Shown here piece by piece: positions 1 to 8,983 of a stretch of 64,000 bases of DNA. The position numbers and the translations under genes were made by a program. Position 1 is the first letter of the stretch, and each line of letters opens with the position of its first letter. The notes under the pieces are model-generated. The model saw only the letters and a list, made by a program, of their open reading frames with translations. It was not told where the DNA came from and ran no database searches. Origin of the DNA: PALSA-894 sp963828625 (GTDB taxonomy: Bacteria; Pseudomonadota; Alphaproteobacteria; Rhizobiales; Xanthobacteraceae); the NCBI GenBank assembly GCA_963828625.1, contig CAWHEX010000005.1:1-64000 (forward strand), read 5' to 3'.

Positions 1-820
1 TTTCTATGGGGAGCCTGGTCGGCGAATAGGCACGGAAAATTTACCGTTGCCTATGCGGTGGACGCCGGGCACATGCGGCCCATCAATCGTGCGCTCACAC
101 GCCTCGTGTGCACCGACATCGACCTGATCATTACCCGATCTGCCGCCGGCCGCGACGAGTTGCGGTCAGTTGGTGTCTCCAACGAGATCGTGATCACCGC
201 TGACACCTCGTTCCAGTATCGCCCGTCGCCGTCCTCCGGACCTGGGCCTACGACGGTCGGGTTCGCACCGGTCGAGTTCAACATCTGGCCCGTCCGCATA
301 CGGCTGTTCGGACGTGGAAGAAACTGCTACCACTGGCCCTACTACTATTCGTGGAACAAGCGGCGAGCCGCCCGGAGTAGGGAGCTGGTGGCCGCCTGGG
401 CCGGCCTCATCGCCGATGTGGTTCGTCGGCGGGGTTGGGACGCCGAGTTGATTGCCATGGATGAAATCGATGTCGGCATTTGCAACCAGATTCTGGACGT
501 GTTGGCTCCTGACGTTCGTGCCCGCACCCGCACGATCTTCGCCGACGACGTGCCACCGCCCGCGATGGTGAGCGAGCTCCGGCGGCTGAGCTCCCTCGTC
601 AGCATCGCGCTACCACGCCGCGGTTCTGTCGATGGAGGGGAGCGTGCCCCAGATGGCCCTCTATGGCGACGAGCGTCTGCTGACTATCTACCGCGACCTG
701 GACCTCGAGAATCACGCCATCTGTCTCGACACCGTGGGTCTCGACGCTGAGTGCTCGACGCGTTCGAAAGACTTGTTCAGCATGCGGACCAACAACGCGG
801 CCATTTACGGGCGCGCTTGA
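1..820 (+). CDS. Polysaccharide pyruvyl transferase-like protein, 5'-partial, frameshifted
   Basis: The reading frame is open from base 1, so the N-terminus lies outside the window. The middle part has the family pattern of a conserved Asp followed by an ITRSAAGRDELRSVGV segment and then a 'DTSF' strand, as in CsaB/WcaK-type pyruvyl transferases, which add ketal pyruvate to surface sugars. Near base 595-605 the frame slips by one: the +1 frame stops making sense, and the next frame reads SRYHAAVLSMEGSVPQMALY, which is the expected C-terminal GT-B-like segment. A stop follows at 818-820, yet the same frame continues sensibly (DDYFVPKCMQNRSVLASWAR) to a stop at 914-916. The stop at 818 may therefore be a substitution or a second error. 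The family call is inferred from motifs only. Confidence 0.6.
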
Positions 821-1027
821 GATGACTACTTCGTTCCGAAGTGTATGCAAAATCGAAGCGTGCTGGCCAGCTGGGCCCGGTCGGTTGGATTACTGTCGGA
901 AGAGCTGGCAGGATGATGGAATACTCGCCGTCAGCGGTAGCCACGAATAGGACGGCCAAAATGCCCGAGAATGGCGCTCCTGTTCCCGTCGGGTCGATGA
1001 ACGTCGGGGTCTGTCGGCGGTGAGGGC

Positions 1028-1879
1028 ATGACGCTCGCGGGCCAAAGAGTGCTCATCACCGGGGCGTCAAGGGGAATCGGGTGGAGTATCGCTCGACAGT
1101 GCGCCGAAGCTGGCGCAGCGGTTGCCCTCGTGGCCCGCAGCGGCCAACGTGTGGAGCGACTCGCCCAGGAACTGGGGGGTACAGCGTATGTTGCCGACCT
1201 TTCACAGTGCGATCAAGTTGGCGAACTCATCGCGCGCGTCGAGAGCGACGGTCCCGTCGACATACTGGTCAACAACGCAGCGCGAGCCGCAACCGCAGGT
1301 CTCATGGCGCTGACGCCACAGGATGTGGTCGAGCTTACGCAACTCAACCTGGCGACCCCGATCGAGTTGTGCCGCAGGATCGTACCCGGAATGATCGAAC
1401 GAGGCGGCGGCCACGTAGTCAATATTTCGTCGTTGGCAGCGACCGGGATACTCCCCGGTTTGGCCGTCTACAGTGCCACCAAGGCAGCGTTGAGTCATTT
1501 CAGCGCTGGGCTGCGAGCCGATCTCAAGGGTCATCCGGTTGGCGTAACCTTGGTTGAACTCGGACCCGTGCGGACGGACCTGTGGGCCAACGCAATGTCC
1601 TATCCGCCGACTGCACGCTCGGTCACTCGTCTACGCCGTCTTGGTCTGCTGCCGGAAATGGATTCCGACACGGCTGCACGCCACATTGTGCGAGCGATGG
1701 AGCACAAACGCCGCCACGTCCGATTGCCGCGACGCTCGATGCTGTTTCCAATCCTCGGCGAGACACCTCGTCGCATCACTGAGTTGCTCTTGGTCGGCGC
1801 ACAGGTTCGCGGGGGTTCCTCGCTCCCGACAGAGATTGCGAACCAATCAACGGAGCCGAGTGGTCAGGCTCTGGAGTGA
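1028..1879 (+). CDS. Short-chain dehydrogenase/reductase (SDR)
   Basis: A 283-residue classical SDR, an NAD(P)H-dependent oxidoreductase. The Rossmann glycine motif TGASRGIG is at residues 11-18 and the NNAA motif at 82-85. The catalytic set is Ser134/135, Tyr148 and Lys152 (YSATK). The start is ATG at 1028; the frame has no convincing earlier start. It ends 7 bases before the stop of the convergent flavin monooxygenase on the other strand, and an SDR beside a Baeyer-Villiger-type enzyme is a common pairing for ketone/alcohol metabolism. Lipid, steroid or terpenoid substrates are possible but cannot be read from the sequence. The C-terminal 40 residues are longer than the core fold and low in conserved features. 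Confidence 0.9.
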   Translation: MTLAGQRVLITGASRGIGWSIARQCAEAGAAVALVARSGQRVERLAQELGGTAYVADLSQCDQVGELIARVESDGPVDILVNNAARAATAGLMALTPQDVVELTQLNLATPIELCRRIVPGMIERGGGHVVNISSLAATGILPGLAVYSATKAALSHFSAGLRADLKGHPVGVTLVELGPVRTDLWANAMSYPPTARSVTRLRRLGLLPEMDSDTAARHIVRAMEHKRRHVRLPRRSMLFPILGETPRRITELLLVGAQVRGGSSLPTEIANQSTEPSGQALE

Positions 1880-1886
1880 CGAGCGC

Positions 1887-3356
1887 CTATCGCCCGTGGC
1901 AACCTGAGCGCGAGACCAAGTTGAAATCTCCGGGATCATAGGCACGCGTGCGAGTCACGTACTTGCGCATGTAGTCCGGCCAGTTGGCGATATTTCGACC
2001 GTCTGGGCTCCGGTACCAGGAATCGCAGTGCGTCCAAGCCGTTCCTATGAACCGGGCTTGTGTCTTGGAATCGCTCTTGGCCTCGACTGATGGTCGGACG
2101 TCAACCGCCGCAGCCCCGTGAAAGCGGACGGTTTCAAGGGCCTGGCGCAAATAAGAAGCCTGCGCTTCAAGGAGGACGACTACGGACCCGCCGGGCGTGT
2201 TGGTGTTCGGCCCGTACATCAGGAACAGCGACGGAAAACCAGGGACCGCAATGCCGAGGTGAGCGTGTGGTCCATCGGCCCACGATTCGCGCAGAGTACG
2301 CCCGCCGATACCAACGATATCCATCGGGTACATGAAGTCGGCGGCATGGAAGCCCGTGCCATAGATTATGCAGTCGACCTCGCGCTCGACACCATCACAC
2401 GTGACAATGCCGCGTTGGGTCATCCGAGCGATCGGTTCAGTGACGAGGTCGACATTGGACCTCTGAAGCGTTCGTAGAAAGAACGAGCTGAACACGATGC
2501 GCTTGCACCCGAAACTGTAGTTCGGTCGGACCTTACGACGCAATACAGGATCCTTGAGTTGCCATCGCATGAATGACAACGATGCCGCTTGGCCCAGCCG
2601 ACCGTATGTCTTGGGATGGAGCATCATGAGGATAAAGCCGTCGGCTGCAACGGAGATGAGGAACCGCACCAACGTTCGAAGGGGACGGAAGCGCATGGCG
2701 GTGCGTACGACTAGGGGGCTGTGGTGGTTCTTTCGCGGAAGAAACCAGTTGGGTGTCCTCTGGAAGACAATCAGCCGCTGAACTTCGCCGGCTATCGCTG
2801 GGACGAACTGCGCCGCACTCGAGCCAGAACCAATGACGGCTACGCGGCGGTCCGAGAAGTCGAAATCATGATCCCAGGAGGAGGAGTGAAAGCTATGACC
2901 AGCGTAGACCTCTCTGCCTTCGATGGACGGATAGAGAGCGTTATGCAACTGACCGGTGGCAAGGACGACAGCATTAGCTTCCCAAGTTCGGCCATCCGCG
3001 CTCACGATCGTCCAGCTGGCTGTCGTTTCATTCCACGTGCAGGACGTGATGTCAGCATTCGGAACTATCAGGCGGTCCACGCCGAACTCGTGTGCGACGT
3101 CGCGGAAATAGTTGAGGATGTCAGGCTGCGGCGAGCAGAATCGAGTCCATCCGGCCCGTTGGGCGAAGGAGAATGAGTAGAGGTAGCTAGGAACGTCACA
3201 TGCCGAGCCCGGATAGTTGTTGTAATACCAGGTCCCGCCGGATTCTGCGGCGCGATCGAGGATCGTGACATCGTTGAAGCCATGCTTGCGCAGTTCGATC
3301 GCTGCGGCAATGCCGCCGAAGCCAGCTCCGATGATGATGACCTTCACATCGAGCAT
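1887..3356 (-). CDS. Flavin-containing (Baeyer-Villiger-type) monooxygenase
   Basis: A 489-residue class B flavoprotein monooxygenase. The FAD-binding GAGFGG motif is at residues 10-15, the Baeyer-Villiger fingerprint YAGHSFHSSSW is at 151-161, and the NADPH-binding motif GSGSS is at 176-180. The conserved 'GTWYYNNYPG' flavin-ring segment is at 41-50. Such enzymes insert oxygen next to ketones or hydroxylate heteroatoms using NADPH and O2. The frame is intact from ATG 3356 to the stop at 1887. It converges on the SDR. A distant relative with the same motifs lies at 20726-22239 in the alphaproteobacterial part, but the two are too different to be recent duplicates. Confidence 0.92.
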   Translation of the reverse strand: MLDVKVIIIGAGFGGIAAAIELRKHGFNDVTILDRAAESGGTWYYNNYPGSACDVPSYLYSFSFAQRAGWTRFCSPQPDILNYFRDVAHEFGVDRLIVPNADITSCTWNETTASWTIVSADGRTWEANAVVLATGQLHNALYPSIEGREVYAGHSFHSSSWDHDFDFSDRRVAVIGSGSSAAQFVPAIAGEVQRLIVFQRTPNWFLPRKNHHSPLVVRTAMRFRPLRTLVRFLISVAADGFILMMLHPKTYGRLGQAASLSFMRWQLKDPVLRRKVRPNYSFGCKRIVFSSFFLRTLQRSNVDLVTEPIARMTQRGIVTCDGVEREVDCIIYGTGFHAADFMYPMDIVGIGGRTLRESWADGPHAHLGIAVPGFPSLFLMYGPNTNTPGGSVVVLLEAQASYLRQALETVRFHGAAAVDVRPSVEAKSDSKTQARFIGTAWTHCDSWYRSPDGRNIANWPDYMRKYVTRTRAYDPGDFNLVSRSGCHGR

Positions 3357-3768
3357 CCTGACGTAAGTCTACAGAGGGTGCCGCATCGACATGTCCAGCA
3401 GGCATTTGCGTGCGGGCAGGCGCGCGCTGCGGTCGGAGGGTGCCATGTCGGGACACGAACGGGATTCCGGTAGTAGTTCTCAGCGCAATAGCCAACGCCT
3501 ACAGCGCCATGACGCCGTGGGCCGTGACGGTCGATTCTAGGAGGACCCTTCTACATGAGGACACTTCGGCGGGTCGAGCGCGGGGTTGGTTGTAGAAATT
3601 GATCTGGCGAGGCGGTCCTTGGCTTCGTTGAGGGTCGAAGCCCGCCTGGTCATCGCGCGGTGGTCGGTTCACGGTATCGCCTCATCAGGTCTCGAGTGGA
3701 GCTGCGCAAGGACGACGAGGGGGGTGTTCGACGCCTGCCCGGTGGTGCGCAGGTCGGCGAGCCCCGGA
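3357..3768. other. Intergenic stretch with no recognised gene
   Basis: About 410 bases between the start of the flavin monooxygenase and the end of the DHFR-like fragment. Open frames here have no recognisable motif, and I see no tRNA-like fold or clear terminator. It should hold the promoter of the leftward monooxygenase, but no strong -35/-10 pair stands out. Confidence 0.4.
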
Positions 3769-4073
3769 TCAGGCGACGGGACGGTAGGTGCAGATCTGTA
3801 CCCCGGTGCCACTCGTCGCCGTCGACACCAGCACGAGCTTGCGGGCCTGGCCGTCGCCGACGAAGAGGCGCTTGCCGCCGCCGAGCACGATCGGCTCGAT
3901 CATCAGGCGGCATTCGTCCACCAAGCCTGCGCCGATGAGCGCGCCGGGCAGCTTCGAGCTCCCCATTGCCTGCAGGTCGTCGCCGTCGGTGGCCCGCAGC
4001 CCCGCCACCGCTCCGAGGGTCGGCCATGCGCCAACGGGCCAACATGGCCCTGGCCGCCCAACAGGTCATTGAA
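3769..4073 (-). pseudogene. RibD-C/dihydrofolate reductase-like protein, C-terminal remnant cut by an insertion
   Basis: Read leftward, the last ~75 codons before the stop at 3769 are a good match to the C-terminal half of the RibD_C/DHFR-like family: a GSSKLPGALIGAGLVDE segment, then the 'PIVLGGGKRLF' strand-turn, and an ending in TGVQICTY. Such proteins are NADPH-dependent reductases of unknown substrate. The 5' side runs into the left end of the ISL3-type element at 4074. Beyond the element, sequence to the right of 8987 continues the flank but gives no clear N-terminal DHFR sequence. The gene was therefore probably already degraded, or frameshifted, before or after insertion. The boundary with the target duplication is firm; the product is inferred. 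Confidence 0.6.
4066..4073. repeat. Target-site duplication, left copy (TCATTGAA)
   Basis: The eight bases TCATTGAA immediately precede the left terminal inverted repeat and recur exactly after the right one. An 8-bp duplication is the usual signature of ISL3-family transposition. Confidence 0.9.
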
Positions 4074-4097
4074 GGCGCTTCTCGACGAAGTGGGGGG
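4074..4097 (+). repeat. ISL3-type left terminal inverted repeat
   Basis: Begins GGCGCTTCTCGACG and ends AAGTGGGGGG. It pairs with the reverse complement of 8964-8987, with four mismatches at positions 7, 9, 12 and 14. Confidence 0.88.
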
Positions 4098-4197
4098 CGT
4101 GATCGGTTGATCGACTCCCCATAGACGATCCACCACCGCGGCCAAGGGCCTCGGCATTCTTGCGGCTTCTGACGACTGCAAGAAATGGAGGCCCCTG

Positions 4198-5338
4198 GTG
4201 GAACGTGACAGTAGCGACGCAGCGGCGGTGCTGGTCGGCATGCCCGAGTTCGTGGTGCGAGCGGCGGTGGAGGACGCACGGCGAGATCTGGGTGCTGATC
4301 GAGACGCCACCGGCACCGACGGCGTGTCCGGGCTGCGGCACGCGGGCCGAGTCCAAGGGCCGGCGGCAGACGAAGGTGCGAGACCTCGAGGCCGGGGGAC
4401 GGCCGGTGGTGCTGGTGTGGGACAAGCGGCGGTGGCGTTGCCCCGACCCCGACTGCGAGGTGGCCACCTGGACCGAGCAGACCGAGGCCATCGCCCCCCG
4501 GGCGGTGCTGACCGAGCGGGCCCGCGGGGAGATCTTCCGCCGCATCGGCGCACGAGGGACGGTCGACGGCCGAGGTGGCCCGGGCCTTCGGCATCGCCTG
4601 GGCCACGGCATGGGCGGCGTTCGAGTCCCTGGCCCGCCCCGCCGTCGAGGACCCGGCCCGCATCGGCGGGGTCGAGGCCCTGGGCATCGACGAGACCGGG
4701 TTCCTGGCCGCCACTCCCACCCACCCCCGCATCTTCGCCACCGGCCTGGTCGACGTCCGCCGGGGCCTGCTGTGCGACGTCATCCAGGGGCGTTCGGCCG
4801 CTGAGCTGCGGCGATGGCTGGCGGCGCGGCCGATCGAGTGGCTCACCGACGTCGAGGTGGTGACCATCGACCCCCACGAGGCCTACCGCCTGGGCCTGTG
4901 GCCCGACCTGGCCCACGTCACCGTGGTGGCGGACCCCTTCCACATCGTGCGCCTGGCCAACCGGGCCCTCGACGATGTCCGCCGGCGCACCCAGCAGGAG
5001 CTGACCGGCCACCGGGGCCGAAGAGGCGACCCGCTGTATGACATCCGCAAGGTCTTGCTCACCGGGGCCGAGCGCCTCACCGACATCACCCGGGCCCGCC
5101 TCGACGCCGCCCTGGCCGCCGGCGATCCCCGTGACGAGGTGGTGGCCGCCTGGCTGGCCAAGGAGCACCTTCGTGAGGTGTACGCCGTCGACGACGTCCT
5201 CCGAGGCCACGGTGCTGCTCGACGCCGTCATCGCCGAGTGCGCCAGCTCGGAGGTCAAGGAGCTGCGCCGCCTCGGCGGCACGCTCGCCAAGTGGCGCAC
5301 CGAGATCCTGGCCCACCACCGCACCGGCGACAGCAACG
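4198..5338 (+). pseudogene. ISL3-family transposase, N-terminal and catalytic part (interrupted, frameshifted)
   Basis: The GTG at 4198 opens a frame starting VERDSSDAAAVLVGMPEFVV, the usual ISL3 N-terminus. After a shift near 4280 the zinc-finger region reads CPGCGTRAESKG, followed by a second Cys pair (RWRCPDPDCEV). After a shift near 4560 the DDE catalytic core follows, with 'IDETGF' carrying the first Asp and 'VVADPFHIVRLAN' the second. A third shift lies near 5205. The protein then reads HHRTGDSN and is cut at about 5338, where the expected GPTEGLNLL would follow. That continuation is found 3.48 kb downstream at 8815. Protein function: cut-and-paste movement of the ISL3 element. Confidence 0.88.
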
Positions 5339-5346
5339 AGTGCGCT

Positions 5347-7471
5347 TCACACTGCGCCTCCTGGTGAGGATGTGACTCCGATGGCTCCGGCGGCCTGGTC
5401 GCCATCATCGCGAACAGGTGTGACAGTCTCGGCGGTGGGGTTCGGACGGCGGCGACGTCCGACCGAAGGGCGGCGCTGGCCGGGATCGTAAAGGCACTCG
5501 CGCCGCCCGTCGATCGGCCGGCCGGTGATGAGCCCCCGGCGCTGCCACTTCTTGATCGTCTGCGTCGTGACGTCGAGCTCCGCCGCCATCTCGCCCACGG
5601 TGAGCATGCCGGCATCCCGCAACCGCTGGCGCGGGCCGGGGATGCCTCGGGCCTTGCACAGCGCGGTGAGGGAGGGGACCGTGAAGGGCTTGCCCCAGCC
5701 ACCCGTGGCTCCCCGAGCGTTGAGGATCACCACGGCCTCGCCGATGGTGTGGTCGGCCAGCAGCTCGTCGATCATGGCCACTGTGGCCGGCGGCGTCGTG
5801 TGGGCCTCCCAGGCTCGCAGCGGCCGTGGCAGCGTGAGGGAGTGGCAGGCCCCTCCCGGCAGACGGACGTGGGCGGTGATGTGCTCGTCGGCGTAGAGGA
5901 GGGTGACGTCGGTGACCAGGAGCCGGATGAGCCGCTTGCGCTCTCGCATGGGGGTGGCGGGATCGTTCCAGAGCGCGGGGAGGTCGGAGGCCAAGAGCGC
6001 GCACGCGGGCCCGTTGCGCCTCGTCGAGCGGCGCGGCACCGGCCCGGGCCGCTCGGTCGTAGTCGTCCTGGGCGTCGGCCAGCTCGCGCAGCTTGTGGTT
6101 CCAGTCGGCTTCGAGCGTGCTGGCCACGAGGCGGTTGGCGGGGTCGACCGCCAGGTAGCGTCGCCTGGCCGCCTCCGCCGCGTAGCGGGCCCGCTCGACG
6201 GTCGCCGCCCGGACGCGGTCTGCCTCGGCCGCTCGCCCGGCGAGCTCGGCGCTGACGGCCAGGGCCGCTTCGATGGCGAGCGGGGAGAGCTGCTCCAGCA
6301 CCAGCGCGCCGACGGCGGCGTCGACCCCGGCGCCGCAGACCGTCTGGCACGGCGCAGCGCCGGTGGCGATCCCCTCCTGCTGGCAGCTGTAGTCGGGTAG
6401 CAGGCTGCCGTTGGCGCGCTTGTGGTACTTGACCGTCATGCGCCGCCCGCAGCGGCCACAGACGACGAGGCCCTGCAGCAGCGCCGGGCCCTCCCGGGGC
6501 GGCCCGGCGCGGCGGTCCTCGCCCCGGGCGGCGGCGTTGGCAGCGAGAGTGGCTTGGTTGGCCTCGAACTGCTCGAGGCTGATGTAGCCGGCATGGGCGC
6601 CGGGGATGAACACCGTCCACTCCGCTCGGGGCTTGGCGACGGTGTGGGTTCTCCCGTCGACATCGGTCACGTCCCGGTGGCGGCCGTAGACGTAGGCGCC
6701 GGCGTAGCGGGGGTTGTGCAGCACGAACAGGGCGTGGTCGTGGCGCAGCGGCACCCAGTAGAGCTCGCCGGCGTGGGGGCCGCCGCTGTGGCGACCGGGG
6801 AAGCCGAGCCCCTCGGCGATGAACGCCTTCACCACCGCCGTGGCCGAGCCGGTGGCCTCGAAGGTGGCGAAGAAGTGGCTGATCGCCTCCCGCACCCCGG
6901 CGTCGTGGTCCAGCAAGACAGATTCGCACGCGTCGTAGACGAAACCCACGGGCAGGCGCAGGGCCAGCTCGCCCCGGGCCGCCTTGGCCAGGATGCCGCC
7001 CTGGAGCCGGGCGCGCAGGAAGTGCAGCTCGGCCTCCGACATCGTGCCCTTCAACCCGAGCAGCAGCCGGTCGTTGATGGCGCCGGGGTCATAGAGCCCG
7101 TCCTCGTCGCAGATGAGGGTGTTGGTCAGCGAGCACAGCTGCAGCAGCCGGTGCCAGTCGGCGTTGTTGCGGGCCAGGCGCGAGCACTCCAGGCCCAGCA
7201 CGATGCCGGCCTTGCCCAGCGACACATCGGCCACCAGGCGCTGGAAGCCCTCCCGGTCGGCGGCCGAGGCCCCGGACTGGCCCTGGTCGACGTCGATGAC
7301 CACGACCCGCTCAGCCGACCAGCCCAAGGCGACCGCCCGGGACCGCAGGTCGTATTGGCGTCGGGTCGACTCGGTGTTGTTGGCGACCTGGTAGAGGCTG
7401 GACTGGCGCACGTAGAGATAGGCGTGGCGGCGCAGGTGGTGGGCGGCGACCTTGGTGGAGGCGTCGTTCAT
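5347..7471 (-). CDS. Large serine recombinase (resolvase/invertase type) with C-terminal MerR-like HTH, one frameshift
   Basis: About 708 residues once a one-base shift near base 6000 is bridged. Order: resolvase catalytic domain with the nucleophile in YVRQSS (Ser24 or Ser25) and the CSRLARN arginine segment (about residues 95-115); recombinase domain (about 180-320); zinc ribbon VCGRCGRRM (about 330-345); coiled-coil-rich linker; and a C-terminal helix-turn-helix reading MLTVGEMAAELDVTTQTIKK, like excisionase/MerR DNA-binding heads. It would carry out integration and excision of the 3.5-kb element through a covalent serine-DNA link. The ATG at 7471 is 39 bases after the upstream small gene. 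The C-terminal HTH fused to a large recombinase is distinctive of the Y4bA-like group. Confidence 0.9.
5350..5376 (+). repeat. Left subterminal inverted repeat of the serine-recombinase element
   Basis: This 27-bp stretch matches the reverse complement of 8775-8801 at 18 of 27 positions, best at CACTGC near its start and AGGAT-TGAC at its end. It overlaps the last codons of the recombinase gene. It may be the recombinase-binding arm. The match is modest and could be partly chance. Confidence 0.4.
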
Positions 7472-7510
7472 GTCGGCTCCTTGGTGCAGGCCGGGCCGGG
7501 GCGCGGCCGT

Positions 7511-7843
7511 TCAGAGGTGGGCGAGGGCCATCTGGGCGAGGACGGCGACGATCTCGCCGGCGTTGCGCAGGGACGACAGCGGTGGGGTGTGGTCGGTTGG
7601 ACGGGACGGGACCGGGGTGGATTGGTCGGACGGCTGGGGTGCTGCTGGCGTCCCTGCGGCCGGCACCGTCACCAGGGCGGCCCACGTGGCCGTCCAGGCC
7701 GCCAGGCCCCGGCCGGCGAGCACGCCCTGGCCGTGGCGCCATCCTTGCGGGCGCCCCGATAGCGCTGCGGCGCGCATGGCTTCGTAGGCCGCCACCAGCC
7801 CGGCGGGATCGCACCGGCGCTCAGGCCCGTCGGGCTCAGCCAC
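7511..7843 (-). CDS. Small protein of the recombinase cassette (Y4bB position), unknown function
   Basis: A 110-residue protein starting at a GTG (7843-7841) that overlaps the stop of the HTH gene (GTGGCTGA), so translation is probably coupled. It contains a helical N-terminal half with a 'PAGLVAAYEAMRAAAL' stretch, a proline-rich middle and a C-terminal leucine/alanine helix ending in 'EIVAVLAQMALAHL'. I recognise no domain. Its fixed place between the HTH protein and the serine recombinase, matching Y4bB/Y4pI of the NGR234 unit, suggests an accessory role in recombination. That role is inference from position only. Confidence 0.6.
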   Translation of the reverse strand: MAEPDGPERRCDPAGLVAAYEAMRAAALSGRPQGWRHGQGVLAGRGLAAWTATWAALVTVPAAGTPAAPQPSDQSTPVPSRPTDHTPPLSSLRNAGEIVAVLAQMALAHL

Positions 7844-8312
7844 TTTTGGGGTTCCTCGCCACCTCCCGCCGGGCGAAGGCCCGCTCCACCGAGCGGGGGT
7901 GCACCGAGATGCCAAAGCGCTCCTCGACGGCGGAGGCGAGCTCGGTCGAGCCCAGGCCCGGGTCCTCGGCCCGCAGCGCCTCGAGATGGTCGAGCACCTC
8001 GTCGGTGAGCTTGTGTGCTCCCCGGGGCCCGGGCTTGGCCGGCAGCAGGCCGGCCAGTCCGTCGGCGGCCAGGGCTGAGGCCGCGCTGTAGTAGGACTGG
8101 CGCGACATCCCGAAGGCGCCCGCCGCGCCGCGCACGGTGGCGCCGTCGGCCTCCACCTTGCGCAGCATCTCGTACTTGACCTGGACGAGGTCGCGGGCGT
8201 CGAAGAACTCCGCGGCGGCGAAGGCCTCGTCGCTGACCCCCTCCGGGTGCGGGTTGAGGGTCCGGCTGCGGGCCAGCTCCTCGGCCTTCTGGTCCCGTGG
8301 TCGTCTGGCCAT
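7836..8312 (-). CDS. Helix-turn-helix protein of the recombinase cassette (Y4bC position)
   Basis: A 158-residue protein. After a charged N-terminus there is a helix-turn-helix around residues 50-85 (an AAGAFGMSRQSYYSAASALA segment), resembling the winged HTH of IS481/IS630-type DNA-binding heads. A second helical part (KLTDEVLDHLEAL) and an arginine-rich tail follow. The ATG at 8312 is preceded by a G-rich ribosome site about 5 bases away. It probably binds the element's ends or its own promoter; no catalytic DDE residues are present, so it is not a transposase by itself. It overlaps the next gene by 8 bases. Confidence 0.75.
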   Translation of the reverse strand: MARRPRDQKAEELARSRTLNPHPEGVSDEAFAAAEFFDARDLVQVKYEMLRKVEADGATVRGAAGAFGMSRQSYYSAASALAADGLAGLLPAKPGPRGAHKLTDEVLDHLEALRAEDPGLGSTELASAVEERFGISVHPRSVERAFARREVARNPKSG

Positions 8313-8425
8313 CTCGCCCCCCTGGTCGGTATGTCCATAGGATTATGCCTACAAGTTGAGACCGGATGGTGGATGCCGCCCACCAGCGGGCACATATACC
8401 CTGCCCAGACCGGGAGGGGCGCCGC

Positions 8426-8779
8426 TCACATCGTCCGAACCGGTGACCTCCGGTGAACCACGACGGCAGAATCCTCCGGACACTCACGGCGTAGTCCGCT
8501 TGACACCGGAGGAGCGGCGTGCGCGAGCTCACCCACCAGCCGGGTCAGCTCGAGCAGGTCAGCGATGTGGAAGGGTGAGCGCCCCGCCGACACGATCACG
8601 AACGGGTCGGGCGCCACCACGTCGGTCCACTCGGCAGGCACCGAGACCAGCTCATCGCCGACGTCGAGGAAGTAGACACGGTCGGCCCGCCAGTTCCTGC
8701 GGCGCTTGACGAACTCGAACTCCTGGCCGGCCAACGGGTGGAACGGATGGACGACCCGAACCCGTTGGCGATAGGTCAG
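8426..8779 (-). CDS. Y4bD/Y4pK-like (DUF5372) protein, start codon unclear
   Basis: About 117 residues. The core reads VRVVHPFHPLAGQEFEFVKR followed by WRADRVYFLD and 'VPAEWTDV', which is the compact beta-rich pattern I associate with the Y4bD/Y4pK (DUF5372) family found beside these recombinases. It is first in the leftward cassette. No ATG, GTG or TTG fits in the element before the conserved core. I use the CTG at 8779-8777, but the frame stays open across the element's right end into host DNA, up to an ATG at 9076. Either an unusual start is used, a start codon was lost, or host sequence supplies it. Function unknown; a fold with DNA or recombinase contact is speculation. Confidence 0.6.
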   Translation of the reverse strand: MTYRQRVRVVHPFHPLAGQEFEFVKRRRNWRADRVYFLDVGDELVSVPAEWTDVVAPDPFVIVSAGRSPFHIADLLELTRLVGELAHAAPPVSSGLRRECPEDSAVVVHRRSPVRTM

Positions 8780-8801
8780 ATCCTGGCTACTGGGTGCAGT
8801 C
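8775..8801 (-). repeat. Right subterminal inverted repeat of the serine-recombinase element
   Basis: Partner of 5350-5376 in inverted orientation (18 of 27 bases match), 13 bases inside the right AACG. It covers the region where the Y4bD-like gene should start. Confidence 0.4.
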
Positions 8802-8814
8802 GACAGTGGGATCG

Positions 8815-8983
8815 AACGGGCCCACGGAGGCTGAACCTGCTCATCAAGAACATCAAGCGGGTCGGCTACGGCTTCACCAACTTCGAGAACTATCGCCTGC
8901 GTCTCCTGGCTCACTGTGGTCTCAAATGGCAGACTCACCGAACCGCATCGATGCGAGGCCGCTCCCCCCACTTGGCCGCGTAG
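8815..8983 (+). pseudogene. ISL3-family transposase, C-terminal part
   Basis: Continuation of the interrupted transposase. It begins SNGPTE in one frame, loses one base near 8837, then reads LNLLIKNIKRVGYGFTNFEN and YRLRLLAHCG. This is the conserved C-terminal block of ISL3 transposases that follows the last catalytic residue. It ends at 8983 within the right inverted repeat. It has no start of its own and would not be expressed as a working protein. Confidence 0.85.

Larger units (their letters stand above)
5335..8818 (-). mobile_element. Serine-recombinase element of the y4bABCD type, inserted in the ISL3 transposase
   Basis: The ISL3 transposase reads ...GDSN up to 5338 and resumes SNGPTE... 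at 8815, so the insert limits are set by the host protein. The four bases AACG occur at both joins (5335-5338 and 8815-8818), as expected for the short crossover of a serine recombinase or a small duplication. Inside are four leftward genes: a Y4bD/Y4pK-like protein, an HTH protein, a small protein and a large serine recombinase. From memory, the same order and protein types form the repeated y4bA-D/y4pH-K unit of the NGR234 symbiotic plasmid. Imperfect subterminal inverted repeats of 27 bp lie 11-13 bases inside each end. Confidence 0.8.

Noticed and set aside
818..820. In-frame TGA in the pyruvyl-transferase-like gene considered as selenocysteine.
   Set aside because: No conserved Cys is expected here and no SECIS-like fold was evident; a base error or a true end is simpler.
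3903..5702. A 599-codon open frame on the minus strand across the ISL3 transposase.
   Set aside because: It lies antisense to clear transposase motifs and shows only Ala/Pro/Arg-rich shadow sequence, a usual effect of high GC.
5335..8818. The recombinase cassette considered as a phage-defence island or an integrative plasmid.
   Set aside because: Only four genes, all consistent with mobility; no replication, restriction or toxin-like motif.
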